Assembly (NCBI RefSeq): GCF_040049215.1
Contig: NZ_JBDZDN010000002.1
Coordinates: forward strand, 558,001-622,000
Direction of reading: 5' to 3'
Length of the DNA: 64,000 nucleotides
DNA from: Mesorhizobium_K sp040049215
GTDB lineage: Bacteria > Pseudomonadota > Alphaproteobacteria > Rhizobiales > Rhizobiaceae
The notes below the pieces were generated by a model. It worked only from the letters and a program-made list of their open reading frames with translations, was not told where the DNA came from and made no database searches. The position numbers and the translations under genes are program-made. Below are positions 1-7,906 of the stretch, one piece after another. The stretch's first letter is position 1, and every line of letters starts with the position of its first letter.

Positions 1-115
1 GCCGACCAGATCGAACACGATAGGCATGTCGCCGTCCCCGTTGCGCGCTCGATATCGTCAAGAATTTGCGGCGAATCTTTAGCCCATTCGCGGCGCCAAA
101 ATGTCTTGGCTTCTT

Positions 116-736
116 TTAAAACTCGATGCCCTTCTGCGCCTTTACGCCCGCGGCGAAATGATGCTTCACCGCGCCCATTTCGGTGACGAGATCGGCGGCT
201 TCGATCAACGCGGCCTTGGCGTTGCGGCCGGTGACGACGACATGCAGGTCGGGCCGGCGCGCCTTGAGCGCGGCAACGACCGCGTCGAGGTCGAGATAGT
301 CGTAGCGCAAAGCGATGTTGAGCTCATCGAGCACGACGAGGCTGATTCTGGGATCGGCGAGCAGCTCCAGCGCTTTCGCCCATGCGGCCTCTGCCGCGGC
401 GATGTCGCGCTTGATGTCCTGCGTCTCCCAGGTGAACCCCTCGCCCATCGTGTGCCACACGACCTTGTCGCCGAAGGCGGCGAATGCGTCCTTCTCGCCA
501 GTGTGCCACGCGCCCTTGACGAACTGCACGACGCCGACACGCCGGCCGTAGCCTAGCATGCGGAGCGCAAGCCCGAAGGCGGCGGTCGTCTTGCCCTTGC
601 CGGGGCCGGTGTTGACGATCAGCAGGCCCTTTTCCGCGACCGTCTTACCAGCGACCTCGGCGTCCTGAACGGCCTTACGCTTGGCCATCTTGGCGCGGTG
701 GCGTTGGGCCTGCGTGTCGTCGACAGATTTCATCAT
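116..736 (-). CDS. cobO: Cob(I)yrinic acid a,c-diamide adenosyltransferase
   Basis: CobO transfers the adenosyl group of ATP to the cobalt of corrinoids in the cytoplasm, giving the upper ligand of coenzyme B12. The 206-residue product has a Walker A loop of the CobA/CobO type (GPGKGKTT, about residues 40-47), followed by the family features VVQFVKG and LDELN and a C-terminal VTEMG. The frame is open for another 81 codons upstream, but the ATG at 736 overlaps the cobP stop as ATGA and gives the usual family length, so I chose it. It is the last complete gene of the riboswitch-led cbtB-cbtA-cobP-cobO operon. The family call is secure. Confidence 0.95.
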   Translation of the reverse strand: MMKSVDDTQAQRHRAKMAKRKAVQDAEVAGKTVAEKGLLIVNTGPGKGKTTAAFGLALRMLGYGRRVGVVQFVKGAWHTGEKDAFAAFGDKVVWHTMGEGFTWETQDIKRDIAAAEAAWAKALELLADPRISLVVLDELNIALRYDYLDLDAVVAALKARRPDLHVVVTGRNAKAALIEAADLVTEMGAVKHHFAAGVKAQKGIEF

Positions 737-1254
737 TTCACCTGTAGGGGCAGCCCGGCGACCAAGAAAAGAACCCTGTCCGCGCATGCCGCGACGCGCT
801 GGTTGAGCCGCCCTTGGGCATCGCGAAAACGCCGGGCGAGTCGATTGTCGGGCACGATGCCCATGCCGACTTCGTTGGAGACGACGAACCAGGGCCCGCG
901 CGGAGAGGCCAGAACCTCTTCCAGTTCCGCCGATAGTGCGTCGATATCGTGCTCGGCCAACATGTGGTTGGACAGCCACAGCGTCAGGCAGTCGATCAGG
1001 ACCGGCCGATCGTCGGGCACGGTGCGAAGCGCCTGCGCCAAGTCGAGCGGGGCATCGACCGTCGTCCAGCCGGCGCCGCGGCGGACACGGTGGACCGCGA
1101 TGCGCTCCGCCATCTCGTCGTCATAAGCTTCAGCCGTGGCGATGTAGGTCCAGGGCCCCGGGCGCGCCGTGACGAGCTTCTCGGCGTGAGCGCTCTTGCC
1201 GGAGCGCGCGCCGCCGATGATGAAGGTGAGACCTTGCCCGGAGGGATCAGGCAA
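733..1254 (-). CDS. cobP: Bifunctional adenosylcobinamide kinase / adenosylcobinamide-phosphate guanylyltransferase
   Basis: CobP (CobU in enteric nomenclature) phosphorylates adenosylcobinamide and then adds GMP, producing adenosylcobinamide-GDP for the CobS step. The 173-residue protein begins almost directly with the nucleotide-binding loop GGARSGKS, followed by TYIATAEAYDDEM, the DCLTLWLSN stretch and VSNEVGMGIVP, all typical of the family. No ATG lies before the P-loop, so translation probably starts at a TTG (1254) that overlaps the end of cbtA by 8 bases. The stop overlaps the cobO start by 4 bases, which suggests translational coupling. Confidence 0.95.
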   Translation of the reverse strand: MPDPSGQGLTFIIGGARSGKSAHAEKLVTARPGPWTYIATAEAYDDEMAERIAVHRVRRGAGWTTVDAPLDLAQALRTVPDDRPVLIDCLTLWLSNHMLAEHDIDALSAELEEVLASPRGPWFVVSNEVGMGIVPDNRLARRFRDAQGRLNQRVAACADRVLFLVAGLPLQVK

Positions 1255-1996
1255 AGCTCTTGCCGAGAGCGTCCGCCCGGCCGAGGAAACGCTGCCGAAC
1301 CAGGCCCACGATGCCGCCGAGCGCCACCCAGAAGATCAGGTTGGTGACCGTGGCGGCGACGACGAACTGGTGGTGAAGGTCGGCCGGGATCGGCGATTCG
1401 TGGCTTTCGGGCTGCGGCGCGCCGACGATGTGTGGCAGCACGATCAGCGCGACCCCGACGATCGAGAGCAGCGCCGTGCCGCGGAACGCAATCAGCGCAA
1501 GCCCGGCTGCGGTCGCAGCGACCGTGCCGGTCCACCAGACCTGGCGGGCGAAGAGATCGGCGGTGGGCATCGCCGGCAGTTCGGGCGGCAGGCCGAGGCC
1601 CGGAGCCAGCGTGAAGACGGCGAAGCCGGCAAAACCCCAGATCATGCCTTGGCGCCAGCTCAAGAGACCGCCGGCGAATTCCGACGCGGCGACCAGAAGC
1701 AGCGCGAAACCAATGCCGCTGACGACATTGACCGCGAGCGTATAGGCGAAGCGCTCGAAGCCGTCCTCCGGCCCCCAGGCTTCCTTGCCGTGGTCGCGCG
1801 ATTCGGCGGGTGCGGCAGCAGCGGGCGCGGCCTCGGCAGGCGCCGCGCCGTGATCGTGAGCCTGGCTGGCGCCTTCGAATGTTTCGGCCTGCAGGATAAG
1901 CGGCACGGTGGCGAAGGTCTGCAGGGCGGCAAGGATCAGGCCGGCAAGCAAGCCGGCGGCCGCCGCGGCGAACACGGCGTTACGAAAAACGGTCAT
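1247..1996 (-). CDS. cbtA: CbtA-type cobalt transporter subunit
   Basis: CbtA is the predicted multi-pass subunit of a B12-regulated cobalt uptake system. The 249-residue product has an N-terminal hydrophobic helix (about residues 5-30), a short His-containing and Ala/Pro-rich loop (HDHG, about 47-50) and several further hydrophobic segments, with His residues also in a loop near 200-210 (ESHES, LHHQF). A GGGAGA ribosome-binding sequence precedes the ATG. It lies 12 bases after cbtB, in the standard cbtB-cbtA order behind a cobalamin riboswitch. Transport of cobalt is inferred from the family and context. Confidence 0.9.
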   Translation of the reverse strand: MTVFRNAVFAAAAAGLLAGLILAALQTFATVPLILQAETFEGASQAHDHGAAPAEAAPAAAAPAESRDHGKEAWGPEDGFERFAYTLAVNVVSGIGFALLLVAASEFAGGLLSWRQGMIWGFAGFAVFTLAPGLGLPPELPAMPTADLFARQVWWTGTVAATAAGLALIAFRGTALLSIVGVALIVLPHIVGAPQPESHESPIPADLHHQFVVAATVTNLIFWVALGGIVGLVRQRFLGRADALGKSFA

Positions 1997-2008
1997 GATC
2001 CGTCTCCC

Positions 2009-2188
2009 TTAGTGGCAGGGAAAAGCCATGGAATGCCGGTAGTCGTGGCCGGCATTGTGGACGACTTCCATCTGCGAAAAGCCGAGGAAGCCGACGACGA
2101 AGAGGCCGAGCAGGGCGACGAGGCCAAGCTGAGCCGCGCGCGAACCGGATGATACGGCCGTGCCGAGCGATGAGGTAACCGTGTTCAT
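2009..2188 (-). CDS. cbtB: CbtB-type cobalt transporter subunit
   Basis: CbtB is the small one-helix partner of CbtA. The 59-residue product has a single membrane segment (about residues 22-40) followed by a short His-rich tail (VHNAGHDYRHS, ending CH). The cluster of His residues after the helix is the usual CbtB signature and is presumed to bind the metal. I start it at the ATG at 2188, which has AAGGA 7 bases upstream; a TTG at 2194 in the same frame is possible. It is the first gene after the cobalamin riboswitch. Confidence 0.88.
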   Translation of the reverse strand: MNTVTSSLGTAVSSGSRAAQLGLVALLGLFVVGFLGFSQMEVVHNAGHDYRHSMAFPCH

Positions 2189-2235
2189 TTCCAAATCCTT
2201 TCACCCTCCACCCGAGGGCATCGAGAAAAACCTTG

Positions 2236-2408
2236 TCGCCGGCAGGTCTCCTGGCTCGCGGGTCTTGCGCCTTTCCCACCTTCCCGGAGCTTGCGCCCCA
2301 GTGGCTTTCGGAAAAGGCTACCGCTTACAGTTGCGGGGGCAGCCGCGGCTTTGGGCGACGAGCCCGCACCGCATTCCCTCTCGGTCCTTCCGGAACCGTC
2401 GACACGCA
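2236..2408 (-). promoter_or_regulatory. Cobalamin riboswitch upstream of cbtB
   Basis: Read on the minus strand, this leader contains the conserved parts of a B12 riboswitch: GAGGGAATGCGGTG near the 5' part, GCGGCTGCCCCCGCAACTGTAAG in the core (given here as overlapping landmarks CGCAACTGTAAGC and GCGGCTGCC), the GCCACTGGGGC turn, and the B12 box AGCCAGGAGACCTGCC (2241-2256). It ends about 48 bases before the cbtB start. Binding of adenosylcobalamin should shut off cbtB-cbtA-cobP-cobO. A second copy of the same type lies at 39599-39771. Confidence 0.95.
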
Positions 2409-2443
2409 AACCATAGATCAGAAACGACAGCCCGGCAAACCAA

Positions 2444-3160
2444 TTAACCGGCGTGGACCGTCGCAACTGCGCTATCGCCCGCCAGAATTTCCGCCGCCAC
2501 CAGTTCCTGAAGCCGCCACAGATGGCGGTCGTGAATGCCCCGCGACGTGAGGTTGACGACTGTGTTGTAGAGATAGTCGGCACATGAGCCCCAATGCCCG
2601 CAGGCGGTGGCGAGGCGGCGGGCCGTATCCTCATCCCGGGCCCGGCCAGCATAGGCCCAGCCCCGCCGACTGACCGTGAAACCCAGCGCGGTCGTCTCGC
2701 CATCTTCGGTCTCCAGCGGCAGCCATCGCGGCGTGTAGGTCGCCGGCTTGGCCGTCATTTCGCGGCGGAAGAGCTTCGCGAGTTGCTCGCGCGGCTCGGC
2801 GTCCGGCAGGCGGAAAGCCACGCCCTTGCACGCTCCGCCCCGGTCGAGCCCCATCGTCAGGCCCGGACGCTCGGGCGTGCCGCGCCACCGCGGCTGGTTG
2901 ATGCAGAACGAGCGGTGCCAGCCGCGCAACATGGCGACACGCTCGTCCAGATGCTCGATCTCCGGCTTCCAGATGAGCGAGCCGTAGGCGAACAGCCAAA
3001 GCGGCGAATGGTCCGGCCGGGCCGCGAGCGTCCGCTCGACCAGTTCCTCGTAGTCGCCGTCGGTCAGATGGTCCTGCCCGGGCAAAGGTCCGGCATCCTC
3101 GATCGCCCGGTAGCAGCGCGCGACAAGTTCGGGCGTCAGCGACATTGCACGGCCAGTCAT
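2444..3160 (-). CDS. chaC: ChaC-like gamma-glutamylcyclotransferase
   Basis: ChaC proteins cleave glutathione to 5-oxoproline and Cys-Gly in the cytoplasm. The 238-residue product carries the family's substrate-binding motif YGSLIW (about residues 59-64) and the later features GWHRSFC, GLDRGGACKGVAF and YLYNTV. The family's catalytic Glu would be expected in the middle of the protein, near the RREMTA-YTPRWL stretch. Two starts are possible (3160 or the Met five codons on, 3145), and neither has a strong ribosome-binding sequence. It is divergent from the Rieske oxygenase gene, and I see no functional link with the cobalt operon downstream. Confidence 0.88.
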   Translation of the reverse strand: MTGRAMSLTPELVARCYRAIEDAGPLPGQDHLTDGDYEELVERTLAARPDHSPLWLFAYGSLIWKPEIEHLDERVAMLRGWHRSFCINQPRWRGTPERPGLTMGLDRGGACKGVAFRLPDAEPREQLAKLFRREMTAKPATYTPRWLPLETEDGETTALGFTVSRRGWAYAGRARDEDTARRLATACGHWGSCADYLYNTVVNLTSRGIHDRHLWRLQELVAAEILAGDSAVATVHAG

Positions 3161-3290
3161 ACGACACCATGGAGTTGGAAAGCGTTCCGATCACCACAAT
3201 ATCCCGGGCGCCGCGACAGGCAAGCCGCCGGCCGCCCGGAATTGACAAACGGCGTGGCGAAGTGTCCGCTTGCAGCAAGGGAGCGGTTCC

Positions 3291-4457
3291 ATGCCCAACG
3301 TCGCCGAAAAGGATCTCTACCACGGCCTTCGCCAGCTCGAGGCCACGCTGCCGGCGAGCGCCTATCTCGATCCCGGCCAATATCAGCGCGATCTGGACGC
3401 GATCTGGTACCGGCGCTGGCTCATGGTTTGCCGCGAGGCCGACATAGCCGAGCCGCTGGTCTTCAAGGTCTTCACCGTCGGCACGCAGGAAGTGCTGGTT
3501 GTGCGCGACGAGACGGGCATCCTGCGCGCCTTCCACAACACTTGCCGCCATCGCGGCTCGCAGCTCTGCCAGGCGCAAAGCGGGCGGCTGAAGGCGCGGC
3601 TGCTCACCTGCCCCTACCACGCCTGGTCCTATTCCCTGCGGGGCGACCTGGTGCGGGTGCCGTCGAAGACGCTGCCAGACGGTTTCCTGAAATCCGACTA
3701 TCCGCTCTATGCCGTGAAGCTGGAGGAGTGGCGCGGCTTCGTCTTCGTAAACCTCGACGAGAACGCGAAGGGCGCGGTCGAAGAGAGCTTCGACGAAAGC
3801 TCGGCGAGCCTGGCGAACTGGCCGCTGGAAGATCTCGTCAGCGGGCACGTCTTCACCAAGGTGATGAACTGCAATTGGAAGATTTTCTGGGAGAACTTCA
3901 ACGAGTGCCTGCACTGCCCGGGCGTGCACAAGCACCTGTCGCATCTGGTGCCCATCTACGGGCGCGGGCTGATGGCGCGCCATGACGATCCGGACTGGGC
4001 GGCGCATGCCGACAATGACGCGCCGGAATTTTCAGGCAAATTGCGACACGGCGCCGAGACGTGGTCGACGGACGGCCGCTCGCATGGGCCGCAATTCCAG
4101 GGTTTGACGCAGGCCGAGCGCGCGGCCGGCCAGACCTATGCGATGAACCTGCCGTCAATGTTCATCGTCGGCCATGTCGACTATGTGCGCACCGTGCGCC
4201 TCACCCCGCTTGGGCCGGAGCAGACGAAGCTGACCGCCGAATGGCTGTTCCCGCCGCAGGAGATGCCGCCCGCAGGCCTCGACAACATTCGGGGCTTCGG
4301 CATGCAGGTGCTGGAGGAGGACGCGGCGGTCTGCGAGCTGAACCAGCGCGGCCTGCATTCCCGGCGTCACAATGCCGGCGTGCTGATGCCCGAGGAATAC
4401 GACCTCGCCCGCTTCCATCGGTGGGTCGGCCAACAGCACGAAGCCCTCACTACATAG
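3291..4457 (+). CDS. Rieske ring-hydroxylating oxygenase, large subunit
   Basis: This is an aromatic-ring or quaternary-amine hydroxylating oxygenase alpha subunit. The Rieske [2Fe-2S] ligands are visible as C85-x-H87 and C107-x2-H110. The catalytic mononuclear-iron site follows the family pattern NFNECLHCPGVH (H208 and H213, with N202 and E205 nearby). The ATG at 3291 has AAGGGAG 7 bases upstream and is preferred to a TTG at 3270. No reductase or ferredoxin gene is adjacent, so electrons must come from a partner elsewhere. The substrate cannot be told from sequence. The 3' end overlaps the convergent MFS gene by 8 bases. Confidence 0.88.
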   Translation: MPNVAEKDLYHGLRQLEATLPASAYLDPGQYQRDLDAIWYRRWLMVCREADIAEPLVFKVFTVGTQEVLVVRDETGILRAFHNTCRHRGSQLCQAQSGRLKARLLTCPYHAWSYSLRGDLVRVPSKTLPDGFLKSDYPLYAVKLEEWRGFVFVNLDENAKGAVEESFDESSASLANWPLEDLVSGHVFTKVMNCNWKIFWENFNECLHCPGVHKHLSHLVPIYGRGLMARHDDPDWAAHADNDAPEFSGKLRHGAETWSTDGRSHGPQFQGLTQAERAAGQTYAMNLPSMFIVGHVDYVRTVRLTPLGPEQTKLTAEWLFPPQEMPPAGLDNIRGFGMQVLEEDAAVCELNQRGLHSRRHNAGVLMPEEYDLARFHRWVGQQHEALTT

Positions 4458-5649
4458 ACTTCGGCAAATAGCGCCAGGTCAGCCAGCCGCATAAGGCGCT
4501 GAATACGCCGAGCGTCGCAAAAACCGCGCCGAGGCCGAAGAAGGCCAGGACCACGGAATAGACGAGCGGCGGCAGAAGCTCGGAAAGATCGAGATAGGTG
4601 CGGTAGACGGCCGACATCTGCGGCCGTTCATAGGCGCGGACCGCGCGCAGGAAGGCGGTCGAGCCTAGCGCATCGAGCGCGATCGCAAAGAGCGCGGAGG
4701 CGAGGAGGAAGAAGCCCGCGACAAGCGGAAAGCGCTCGCCGAAAAAGCCCGCCGCAAAGAGCGTGGCGGTCATGGTGAGGAAGGCGAGCGTCATGATGTT
4801 GCGCGCACCGAACCTCTTGCCCGCCCTGCCCCAATAGACCGCCACGAAGAGCAGTGCATTGCCGGCGGAGACGAGCATGCCGCCGGCGAGACTGCCCTCG
4901 CCGGTGACGACCATCAGGATCGGCGCGTAGACGAAGAACGTCGTCCAGAAGCAGGAGCGGCCGAAGGCGATGAGCCAGGCGAGCCTCAGCCTAGGCTGCG
5001 CAATGAAGCGGCCGATATTGGCGAGCGGGTTCGAGGCGCGGGTCTTGCCGGGCCGGATCAGCGGATTGTCGGAGAGGCGGTAGCGCCAGAACATGACGAG
5101 GAGCGCGCAGGCGAAGCCGATCACCACGAGATGCGGCGCGACGATGCCGTAGCGCGAATAGAGCAGCACGCCGACCGTCGGGCCCGCGGTCCAGCCCAGC
5201 ATCGACCAGGCCATGCGCAGCGATTCGGCCTGCATGATCTCCGTCTTGCGGATGTGGTCCATGATGTAGAGGTTGAGCGTGATGGCAAGCGCGCTTGCGC
5301 CCATCACCCGCGCGAGCATGCCGAGCACCTGGCCGGCCAGTGTTCCGGAAACGAAGAGCACCGAGCCGAGAATCAGCGACAGCACGCCAGCCGTGTACAT
5401 CCAGCGGCGTGAGAAGCGCTCGATCAGCATCGGCATGAAGAGCGTAACCGACAGGCCGAGCAGCGCGACGATCGTGTACAGGATCGAAACGCCCTGCTCA
5501 CTGCGGAGAATCTCGTATGCCTGGATCGGGATGACGGAAGAGATCGACGCGCGGGCGAAGGATTCAAGGCCGTAAAGCGTCGCGAAAGTGCGCGCGCCGG
5601 CGGGCCGGACGGCGAAGAACCAGATTGGATGCCGGACCTGGGTGGTCAT
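4450..5649 (-). CDS. MFS transporter
   Basis: A major facilitator superfamily protein of 399 residues with about 12 hydrophobic segments. The N-terminal half has the usual short basic loop after the second helix (MLIERFSRRWMY), and a corresponding loop WGRAGKRFGARN follows in the C-terminal half. The frame is open upstream to 5769, but that extension is polar and Arg-rich; the ATG at 5649 gives a short cytoplasmic start (MTTQVRHPIWFF). The substrate is unknown. It is convergent with the oxygenase gene (8-base overlap), so a shared role with that enzyme is possible but unproven. Confidence 0.85.
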   Translation of the reverse strand: MTTQVRHPIWFFAVRPAGARTFATLYGLESFARASISSVIPIQAYEILRSEQGVSILYTIVALLGLSVTLFMPMLIERFSRRWMYTAGVLSLILGSVLFVSGTLAGQVLGMLARVMGASALAITLNLYIMDHIRKTEIMQAESLRMAWSMLGWTAGPTVGVLLYSRYGIVAPHLVVIGFACALLVMFWRYRLSDNPLIRPGKTRASNPLANIGRFIAQPRLRLAWLIAFGRSCFWTTFFVYAPILMVVTGEGSLAGGMLVSAGNALLFVAVYWGRAGKRFGARNIMTLAFLTMTATLFAAGFFGERFPLVAGFFLLASALFAIALDALGSTAFLRAVRAYERPQMSAVYRTYLDLSELLPPLVYSVVLAFFGLGAVFATLGVFSALCGWLTWRYLPKSM

Positions 5650-5855
5650 GAAACCGAAGAGACGCTGCGCCCGTGAGAGTGTCAGGCGGCTGCACCGGCG
5701 AATAGCAGGAAACCGACGCGCGGGCGGCGCAAAACCGGGTTGGCTATCGTTTGCCGCGTTCTGGACCAAATCGGATCGGGCGGCGGCCGTGACCGCCGCT
5801 TTGCGGTCGCTCTCGCGGCCATGCTAACGGTGAGGTCCAGATTTCGGAATCGGAC

Positions 5856-6833
5856 GTGACGCAGCAGCAATCCACGGGACGAATAGACGCCATCGACATC
5901 GCGCGCGGGGCTGCGCTCGTCGCCATGGCGATCTATCACTTCGCCTGGGACCTCGAATTCTTCGGCTATGCGCCGGCGTCGATGACGGCGGTCGGCGGCT
6001 GGAAGCTGTTCGCGCGCTGCATCGCCTCCAGCTTCCTGTTCCTCGTCGGCGTCAGCCTGTACCTGGGCCACGCGAAAGGCATTCGCTGGCGCGGCTACTG
6101 GCGGCGGCTGGCGATGGTCGCGGGCGCGGCGCTGGCAATCTCGGTCGTCACCTATATCGCCGTGCCGAGCGGTTTCATCTTCTTCGGCATATTGCATCAG
6201 ATCGCGCTGGCAAGCGTGCTCGGCCTCGCCTTCCTGCGCCTGCCGGCGGTGGTCACGCTGATTGCCGCGGCGGCGGTGATTGCCGCGCCGCATTACCTGC
6301 GCTCGGGCCTGTTCGACGATCCCTGGTGGTGGTGGACCGGGCTCAGCGAAAACCGTCCGCGCTCCAATGACTACGTGCCGATATTCCCTTGGTTCGGCGC
6401 GGTGCTGGCCGGCATCGCGGCGGCGAAGATCGCCCAACGGACAGGCCTGTTGGCAAAGCTGTCCACGCTGCGGGCGCCGCGGTGGAGCCTTCCACTGGCG
6501 TTCGGCGGACGCCACAGCCTGGCTGTCTACCTCATCCACCAGCCGGTGCTGATCGGCTGCATCTGGCTGTTCGCGCAGGTCTTTCCGCCGCAACAGGAAA
6601 CCCGCGAGGTGCGCTTCATCCAGTCCTGCGAAAGGGCATGCAACGAGCAGCGCGACACCGCGTTCTGCGCGCGCTATTGTGTCTGCATGCTCGGCACGCT
6701 GGAGCGCGAGAACGCGATCGAAGGCGTGTTTGCGGGCGAGCAGAGCGCCGAACTGCGCGGCCGGGTGGAGGACATCGCCGGCCGCTGCACTGTGGATACC
6801 GACAATGCGCTACTCGAAGAGGGGGGCCAATGA
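5856..6833 (+). CDS. DUF1624 (heparan-alpha-glucosaminide N-acetyltransferase-like) membrane protein with Cys-rich tail
   Basis: The N-terminal three quarters match the DUF1624 acyltransferase-like membrane family: RIDAIDIARGAALVAMAIYH at the start, the HxxW-like helix region, and several membrane segments ending near GRHSLAVYLIHQPVL (about 215-230). Such proteins are thought to acylate extracytoplasmic molecules; the substrate is unknown. The last 80 residues are soluble and contain two CX3C motifs (CERAC and CARYC, 8 residues apart) and two further Cys. A GTG at 5856 is the likely start. It overlaps the next gene by 4 bases (ATGA). Confidence 0.8.
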   Translation: MTQQQSTGRIDAIDIARGAALVAMAIYHFAWDLEFFGYAPASMTAVGGWKLFARCIASSFLFLVGVSLYLGHAKGIRWRGYWRRLAMVAGAALAISVVTYIAVPSGFIFFGILHQIALASVLGLAFLRLPAVVTLIAAAAVIAAPHYLRSGLFDDPWWWWTGLSENRPRSNDYVPIFPWFGAVLAGIAAAKIAQRTGLLAKLSTLRAPRWSLPLAFGGRHSLAVYLIHQPVLIGCIWLFAQVFPPQQETREVRFIQSCERACNEQRDTAFCARYCVCMLGTLERENAIEGVFAGEQSAELRGRVEDIAGRCTVDTDNALLEEGGQ

Positions 6834-7366
6834 GCGACGCGAAGAAGCACGCCAAGCATCCGGTGCAGGCACATCAGCCGGCGCTGCCTCAAGGACACCC
6901 CGCGCCGAAGGCCGGCGTGATCCCCTGGCCACCGCTGATCTACGTCGCGGGCATCGCCATCAGCGTGATCCTGCACACGCTCTATCCCCTGCCCTGGTTC
7001 GGGTCGCCGATGTCGGACATATTGGTGGCTGTCGGCTGGCTCGCGCTTTTGGCGTGTGCGGCCCTGTTCTTCACCGCCATACGCACGATGTCCCGGGCCA
7101 AGACGCCGATCAACCCGAACAAACAACCCGAGCATCTCGTGACCGAGGGTCCGTTCGGCATCACGCGCAACCCGATCTATCTTGCCGATACGCTGCTGCT
7201 GATCGGCGTCGGGCTGGTTTCGGGTATCGTCTGGTTCCTGCCGGTCGCGCTGATAGCGGCCTTCGTCACCAAGAAGGTGGCCATCGATCGGGAAGAGCGA
7301 TGGCTGGCGGACAAATTCGGCAAACGCTACCGCGACTACGCCAAGCGCGTCAGACGCTGGATCTGA
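6830..7366 (+). CDS. ICMT/PEMT-family membrane methyltransferase
   Basis: A 178-residue protein with a His/Lys/Pro-rich cytoplasmic-looking N-terminus (about 1-30), four hydrophobic segments, and the signature of isoprenylcysteine carboxyl methyltransferase-like proteins: LVTEGPFGITRNPIYLA (about 104-120) and the C-terminal DREERWLADKFGKRYRDY. Members methylate lipids or other small molecules at the membrane with SAM; the substrate here is unknown. The ATGA overlap with the DUF1624 gene indicates co-expression. A second, unrelated copy of this family lies at 57894-58478. Confidence 0.85.
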   Translation: MSDAKKHAKHPVQAHQPALPQGHPAPKAGVIPWPPLIYVAGIAISVILHTLYPLPWFGSPMSDILVAVGWLALLACAALFFTAIRTMSRAKTPINPNKQPEHLVTEGPFGITRNPIYLADTLLLIGVGLVSGIVWFLPVALIAAFVTKKVAIDREERWLADKFGKRYRDYAKRVRRWI

Positions 7367-7376
7367 ACCGGGCCGG

Positions 7377-7787
7377 TCAGGTGTTGACGCCGAGCTCGGC
7401 CAGCCGCTCGACGCAAGCCTCCTCGGCGTTGTCGAGCTCGGTCAGCGTTTCCTCGAGGTCGCGGCGTTTCTGCCGCAGATCCTCTCGCTTTTCCTCGATG
7501 CGCTTGATCATCAGCTTGAGCTGACCCACCTCGCCCGGCGGATCCTTGTACATCTGGATGATCTCGCGAATCTCGTTGATCGAGAAGCCGAGGCGTTTTC
7601 CCCGCATGATCTGGCGGATGAGATGCCGGTCGGACGGCCGGAACAACCGGGTTCGGCCGCGCCGGACGGGCTGGATCAGCCCCTCATCCTCGTAGAAGCG
7701 CAGCGTTCGGGTCGAGATGTCGAACTCGCGGGTCAGTTCGGTGATCGTATAATATTCCCGCACCACTCCCGACCCGGATCGACTCAT
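7377..7787 (-). CDS. MerR-family regulator, LiuR-like
   Basis: The 136-residue protein has the MerR winged-helix domain at its N-terminus (YYTITELTREFDISTRTLRF, about 12-31), the RGRTRLFRPSDRHLI wing and a long C-terminal coiled coil (about 85-125). No Cys ligands for metal are seen, apart from one in the tail. The PPGEVGQL and RRDLEETL segments resemble LiuR, the regulator of leucine/isovalerate degradation genes, as I recall that family. The ATG at 7787 was chosen over 7808. A palindrome TTTACGTAAA lies just upstream (7808-7817), fitting autoregulation. No liu catabolic genes are in the window. Confidence 0.82.
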   Translation of the reverse strand: MSRSGSGVVREYYTITELTREFDISTRTLRFYEDEGLIQPVRRGRTRLFRPSDRHLIRQIMRGKRLGFSINEIREIIQMYKDPPGEVGQLKLMIKRIEEKREDLRQKRRDLEETLTELDNAEEACVERLAELGVNT

Positions 7788-7807
7788 CGACAAAAATTCG
7801 CATGGCA

Positions 7808-7817
7808 TTTACGTAAA
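7808..7817. promoter_or_regulatory. Possible LiuR-type operator
   Basis: TTTACGTAAA is a perfect 10-base palindrome about 20 bases upstream of the MerR start. On the minus strand it is preceded by TTGACT, so the whole reads TTGAC-TTTTACGTAAA-TG, close to the published LiuR site built around TTTACGTAAA flanked by TTGAC/GTCAA. It probably serves autoregulation of the MerR gene. The assignment is by pattern only. Confidence 0.45.
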
Positions 7818-7843
7818 AGTCAATTGCCGACGGCTACTTGGGC

Positions 7844-7857
7844 TTGATCCAGGTCAA
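7844..7857. promoter_or_regulatory. Possible FNR/FixK box upstream of DUF6455 gene
   Basis: TTGATCCAGGTCAA matches the FNR/FixK consensus TTGAT-N4-ATCAA at 9 of 10 specified bases. It lies about 50-60 bases before the DUF6455 start, where an activator site could act. If functional, the gene is induced at low oxygen. The basis is motif matching only. Confidence 0.45.
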
Positions 7858-7906
7858 GGTCCGCGCCGCTATCGCGTGCGATCCTGTCTCCATGGAGGGC
7901 GCGCAT

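Noticed and set aside
1..27. A minus-strand ATG at 27 (MPIVFDL...) that would begin a gene running off the left edge, downstream of cobO
   Set aside because: Only nine codons are visible, and another minus-strand frame is also open through the same stretch; not enough sequence to support a call.
3242..3264. TTGACA upstream of the Rieske oxygenase as a -35 element
   Set aside because: The -10 position 17 bases on reads TCCGCT and would leave very little leader; the match is probably chance.
2594..3985. A 463-codon plus-strand frame across the ChaC and oxygenase genes
   Set aside because: It covers two convincing genes in other frames and has no domain; a composition artefact.
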